Shown here: one piece after another, positions 62,677 to 64,000 of the stretch
How the letters are laid out: every line of letters begins with the position of its first letter
Position numbering within the stretch: position 1 is the stretch's first letter
DNA from: Mycobacteriaceae bacterium
GTDB lineage: Bacteria; Actinomycetota; Actinomycetes; Mycobacteriales; Mycobacteriaceae
Direction: 5' to 3'
Length of the DNA: 64,000 bases
Assembly: GCA_019749805.1 (NCBI GenBank)
Contig: JAIEPH010000002.1
Span: forward strand, 1-64,000
Notes under the pieces: generated by a model
Seen by the model: the letters and a program-made list of their open reading frames with translations, nothing else
Told to the model about the DNA's origin: nothing
Database searches by the model: none
Made by a program: the position numbers and the translations under genes

Positions 62677-63270
62677 TCAGCCGGTTTCGAGTTCGAGCAG
62701 TGTCGACTTGGCCAGAGGCCCGCCGACGTACTGACCCGCCGACCCGTCGGAGCGCACGACGCGGTGACAGGGGATGACCACGGGGAGCGGGTTGTGGGCG
62801 CAGGCTGTGCCGACGGCGCGGACCGCGCGCGGACGGCCGATCGCCGCGGCGACGGTCCCATAGCTTTCCCGCCGGCCATAGCCGATGTCGCGCAAGTGCT
62901 CGACGACATCGCGCCGGAAGCCGTCAGCCAGCCGAAGATCGACCCGGACCTCAAAAGCGGTGCGGCGCTTGGCGAAATACTCTTCGATTTGGCGTGCCAC
63001 GTCCTCGAGTCGCGACGGAGAGCGCAGAATCCGGGGGCTCACGGCGTCGGCGAGCCGGTTCAGGACCGCGTCGTGGCCCTCGATGTCATAGGCCACGCGA
63101 ACCAGGCCGACCGACGTCGCGGCCAGCAGTAGCGTGCCGACCGGGGTGTCGATCGTGCGGTAGGCGATGTCGAGCGCCCCGTCGGCTTCTGCCGCCTGTT
63201 CCAGCCGTGTGTGCAACCGTGACATCGTGTCGTCATCGGCATGCAGTTCGTCGAAGAGGTTGCTGCTCAT
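62677..63270 (-). CDS. ogt: Methylated-DNA-[protein]-cysteine S-methyltransferase (Ogt/MGMT)
   Basis: A 197-residue suicide DNA repair protein that takes the methyl group from O6-methylguanine. An N-terminal domain (about 1-105) precedes the DNA-binding domain with the arginine-finger region and active-site motif VVIPCHRVV; the acceptor is Cys168. Its start overlaps the stop of the ECF sigma gene by 4 bp (ATGA), so the two are co-translated. The 20-residue acidic start before the usual domain is longer than in classic Ogt. Confidence 0.9.
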   Translation of the reverse strand: MSSNLFDELHADDDTMSRLHTRLEQAAEADGALDIAYRTIDTPVGTLLLAATSVGLVRVAYDIEGHDAVLNRLADAVSPRILRSPSRLEDVARQIEEYFAKRRTAFEVRVDLRLADGFRRDVVEHLRDIGYGRRESYGTVAAAIGRPRAVRAVGTACAHNPLPVVIPCHRVVRSDGSAGQYVGGPLAKSTLLELETG

Positions 63271-63749
63271 GGTGTTTCGTCCTTCGAGTAGATTTTTCGC
63301 AGAGCCTTGATGCCGTCGGCCGCGGCGCGCCGGGCGGCGTCGGGGGAGTTGTGGAGTAATGGGGCGATCTCGGCGAACGGCAGGCCGGCGATGTGGTGGT
63401 AGGCCACGGCCTGGCGTTGCTTGGTCGGCAATTGTCGTAGTGCGGCCCACAGGTCGGGGTCTCGGGCCGCCGGATCGGCATGCGGTGTGGGGTGGTCGGG
63501 CAGGGTGTCGGTGGGCACTGGCCGTCGGCTGCGCGCGCGTCCCACGTCGAGCGCGCGGCGGTGCGCGATGGTCACCAGCCACGCCTCGACGTTCGCGTCG
63601 TGGGGGAGCCTCGGGTAGGCCCGCAGCGCCGAAAGGAACGTTTCCGACCAGGCGTCCTCGGCATCGGATGGTCCGACCACGGCACGACACACCCGCAGCA
63701 CCGTCGCGCCGTGTTCGGCGACTACCTCTTCGAACGGGCGCACGTTCAC
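63267..63749 (-). CDS. ECF-type RNA polymerase sigma factor
   Basis: A 160-residue sigma-70 family factor with region 2 (ATVLRVCRAVVGPSDAEDAWSETFLSALRAYPRL split over 15-48, then VEAWLVTIAHRRALDVGR) and region 4 (LPTKQRQAVAYHHIAGLPFAEIAPLLHNSPDAARR, about 108-142). No anti-sigma gene is adjacent; instead the ogt gene overlaps it. This suggests a sigma factor dedicated to alkylation repair, which is inference. GTG at 63749; a second GTG two codons in is possible. Confidence 0.85.
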   Translation of the reverse strand: MNVRPFEEVVAEHGATVLRVCRAVVGPSDAEDAWSETFLSALRAYPRLPHDANVEAWLVTIAHRRALDVGRARSRRPVPTDTLPDHPTPHADPAARDPDLWAALRQLPTKQRQAVAYHHIAGLPFAEIAPLLHNSPDAARRAAADGIKALRKIYSKDETP

Positions 63750-63784
63750 ATTCTGTAGACGTCGCGTCGGTGCGCGATGTGAGA

Positions 63785-64000
63785 TCAGCTTTTGGTGAAC
63801 GGCTCAAGCGCGGTCGTCAGGTCGCTTTCGAAGCGCTCCCGGTCAACGCCCAATCGGTGCAACGGGCCGTCATCGTCCTCGGCCTCGAGCAGGGCGAGCA
63901 CAATGTGCTCGGTGCCAACGTAGTTGTGGCCCAGGCGAAGTGCCTGCCTGAACGTCAATTCGAGCACCTTTTTCGCCGCGCCGTCGAAGGGTGTCAGCGC
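63785..64000 (-). CDS. Clp N-domain protein, ClpC2-like (5' end beyond the window)
   Basis: The C-terminal 71 residues of a protein that continues past the right edge. The segment VLELTFRQALRLGHNYVGTEHIVLALLEAEDDDG is the second repeat of a Clp N domain. No AAA+ module follows, so this is a ClpC2-type adaptor-like protein, not ClpC1. In M. tuberculosis clpC2 (Rv2667) lies next to Rv2668; here the sigma/ogt pair has been inserted between them. ClpC2 binds cyclomarin-type compounds and phosphoarginine-like signals in relatives. Confidence 0.8.
   Translation of the reverse strand, partial: ALTPFDGAAKKVLELTFRQALRLGHNYVGTEHIVLALLEAEDDDGPLHRLGVDRERFESDLTTALEPFTKS

Overview
The window is chromosomal DNA of a mycobacterium, most likely a rapid-growing, environmental one (Mycolicibacterium type). 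I infer this from high GC, many GTG starts, and a gene order that follows the M. tuberculosis segment between lexA/Rv2719c and clpC2 (about Rv2719c to Rv2667) almost gene for gene: chiZ-like, nrdR, PhzF, hydrolase, PAC2, sthA, ideR, sigB, sigA, ppgK, suhB, cei, dut, trkAB, dxs, rnd, hemE-hemY-hemQ, msrB, aftC, zapE, clpC2. M. tuberculosis names are from memory of that genome, not from a search.

Layout. 0-6 kb: DNA-damage and nucleotide control (LysM cell-wall hydrolase, NrdR) and redox (SthA). 6-20 kb: the core transcription cluster: iron regulator IdeR, SigB, SigA, polyphosphate glucokinase, inositol phosphatase, envelope protein Cei. 20-30 kb: dUTPase operon, OB-fold and DUF3159 proteins, an MFS exporter, two TrkA K+ channel regulators, an APC permease and a TrmA-type RNA methyltransferase. 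30-44 kb: an accessory block with two SRPBCC proteins, a MarR-like regulator, a three-gene ABC exporter, a UPF0182 membrane protein, a PucR regulator, a polysaccharide pyruvyl transferase, a second ABC exporter and NhaA. 44-64 kb: back to conserved order with dxs, a PhoD-type phosphatase, RNase D, haem genes, malic enzyme, MsrB, AftC, and at the right edge an ECF sigma/methyltransferase pair and the truncated clpC2 homologue.

Regulation. The chiZ-like gene has a PafBC-type promoter (TGTCGGTG-N8-TATCGT) plus a cluster of LexA-like sites. sigB has a SigE/SigH-type promoter. A perfect CRP palindrome lies between cei and the DUF4193 gene. At least fifteen genes have a TANNNT box 6-8 nt before the start codon and no Shine-Dalgarno, which points to leaderless transcripts; dut and its divergent neighbour share overlapping -10 boxes.

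The most unusual signal is a 17-bp element, CCGGGAAGYCTGGTCGG, found four times and only in the accessory block. Each copy lies 13-14 nt downstream of a TANNNT box and points toward the gene it precedes (ABC exporter 1, pyruvyl transferase, ABC exporter 2, nhaA). The fixed geometry suggests an operator or 5'-leader element of an undescribed small regulon for envelope and efflux genes. No rRNA, tRNA, CRISPR array, insertion sequence or prophage was seen.
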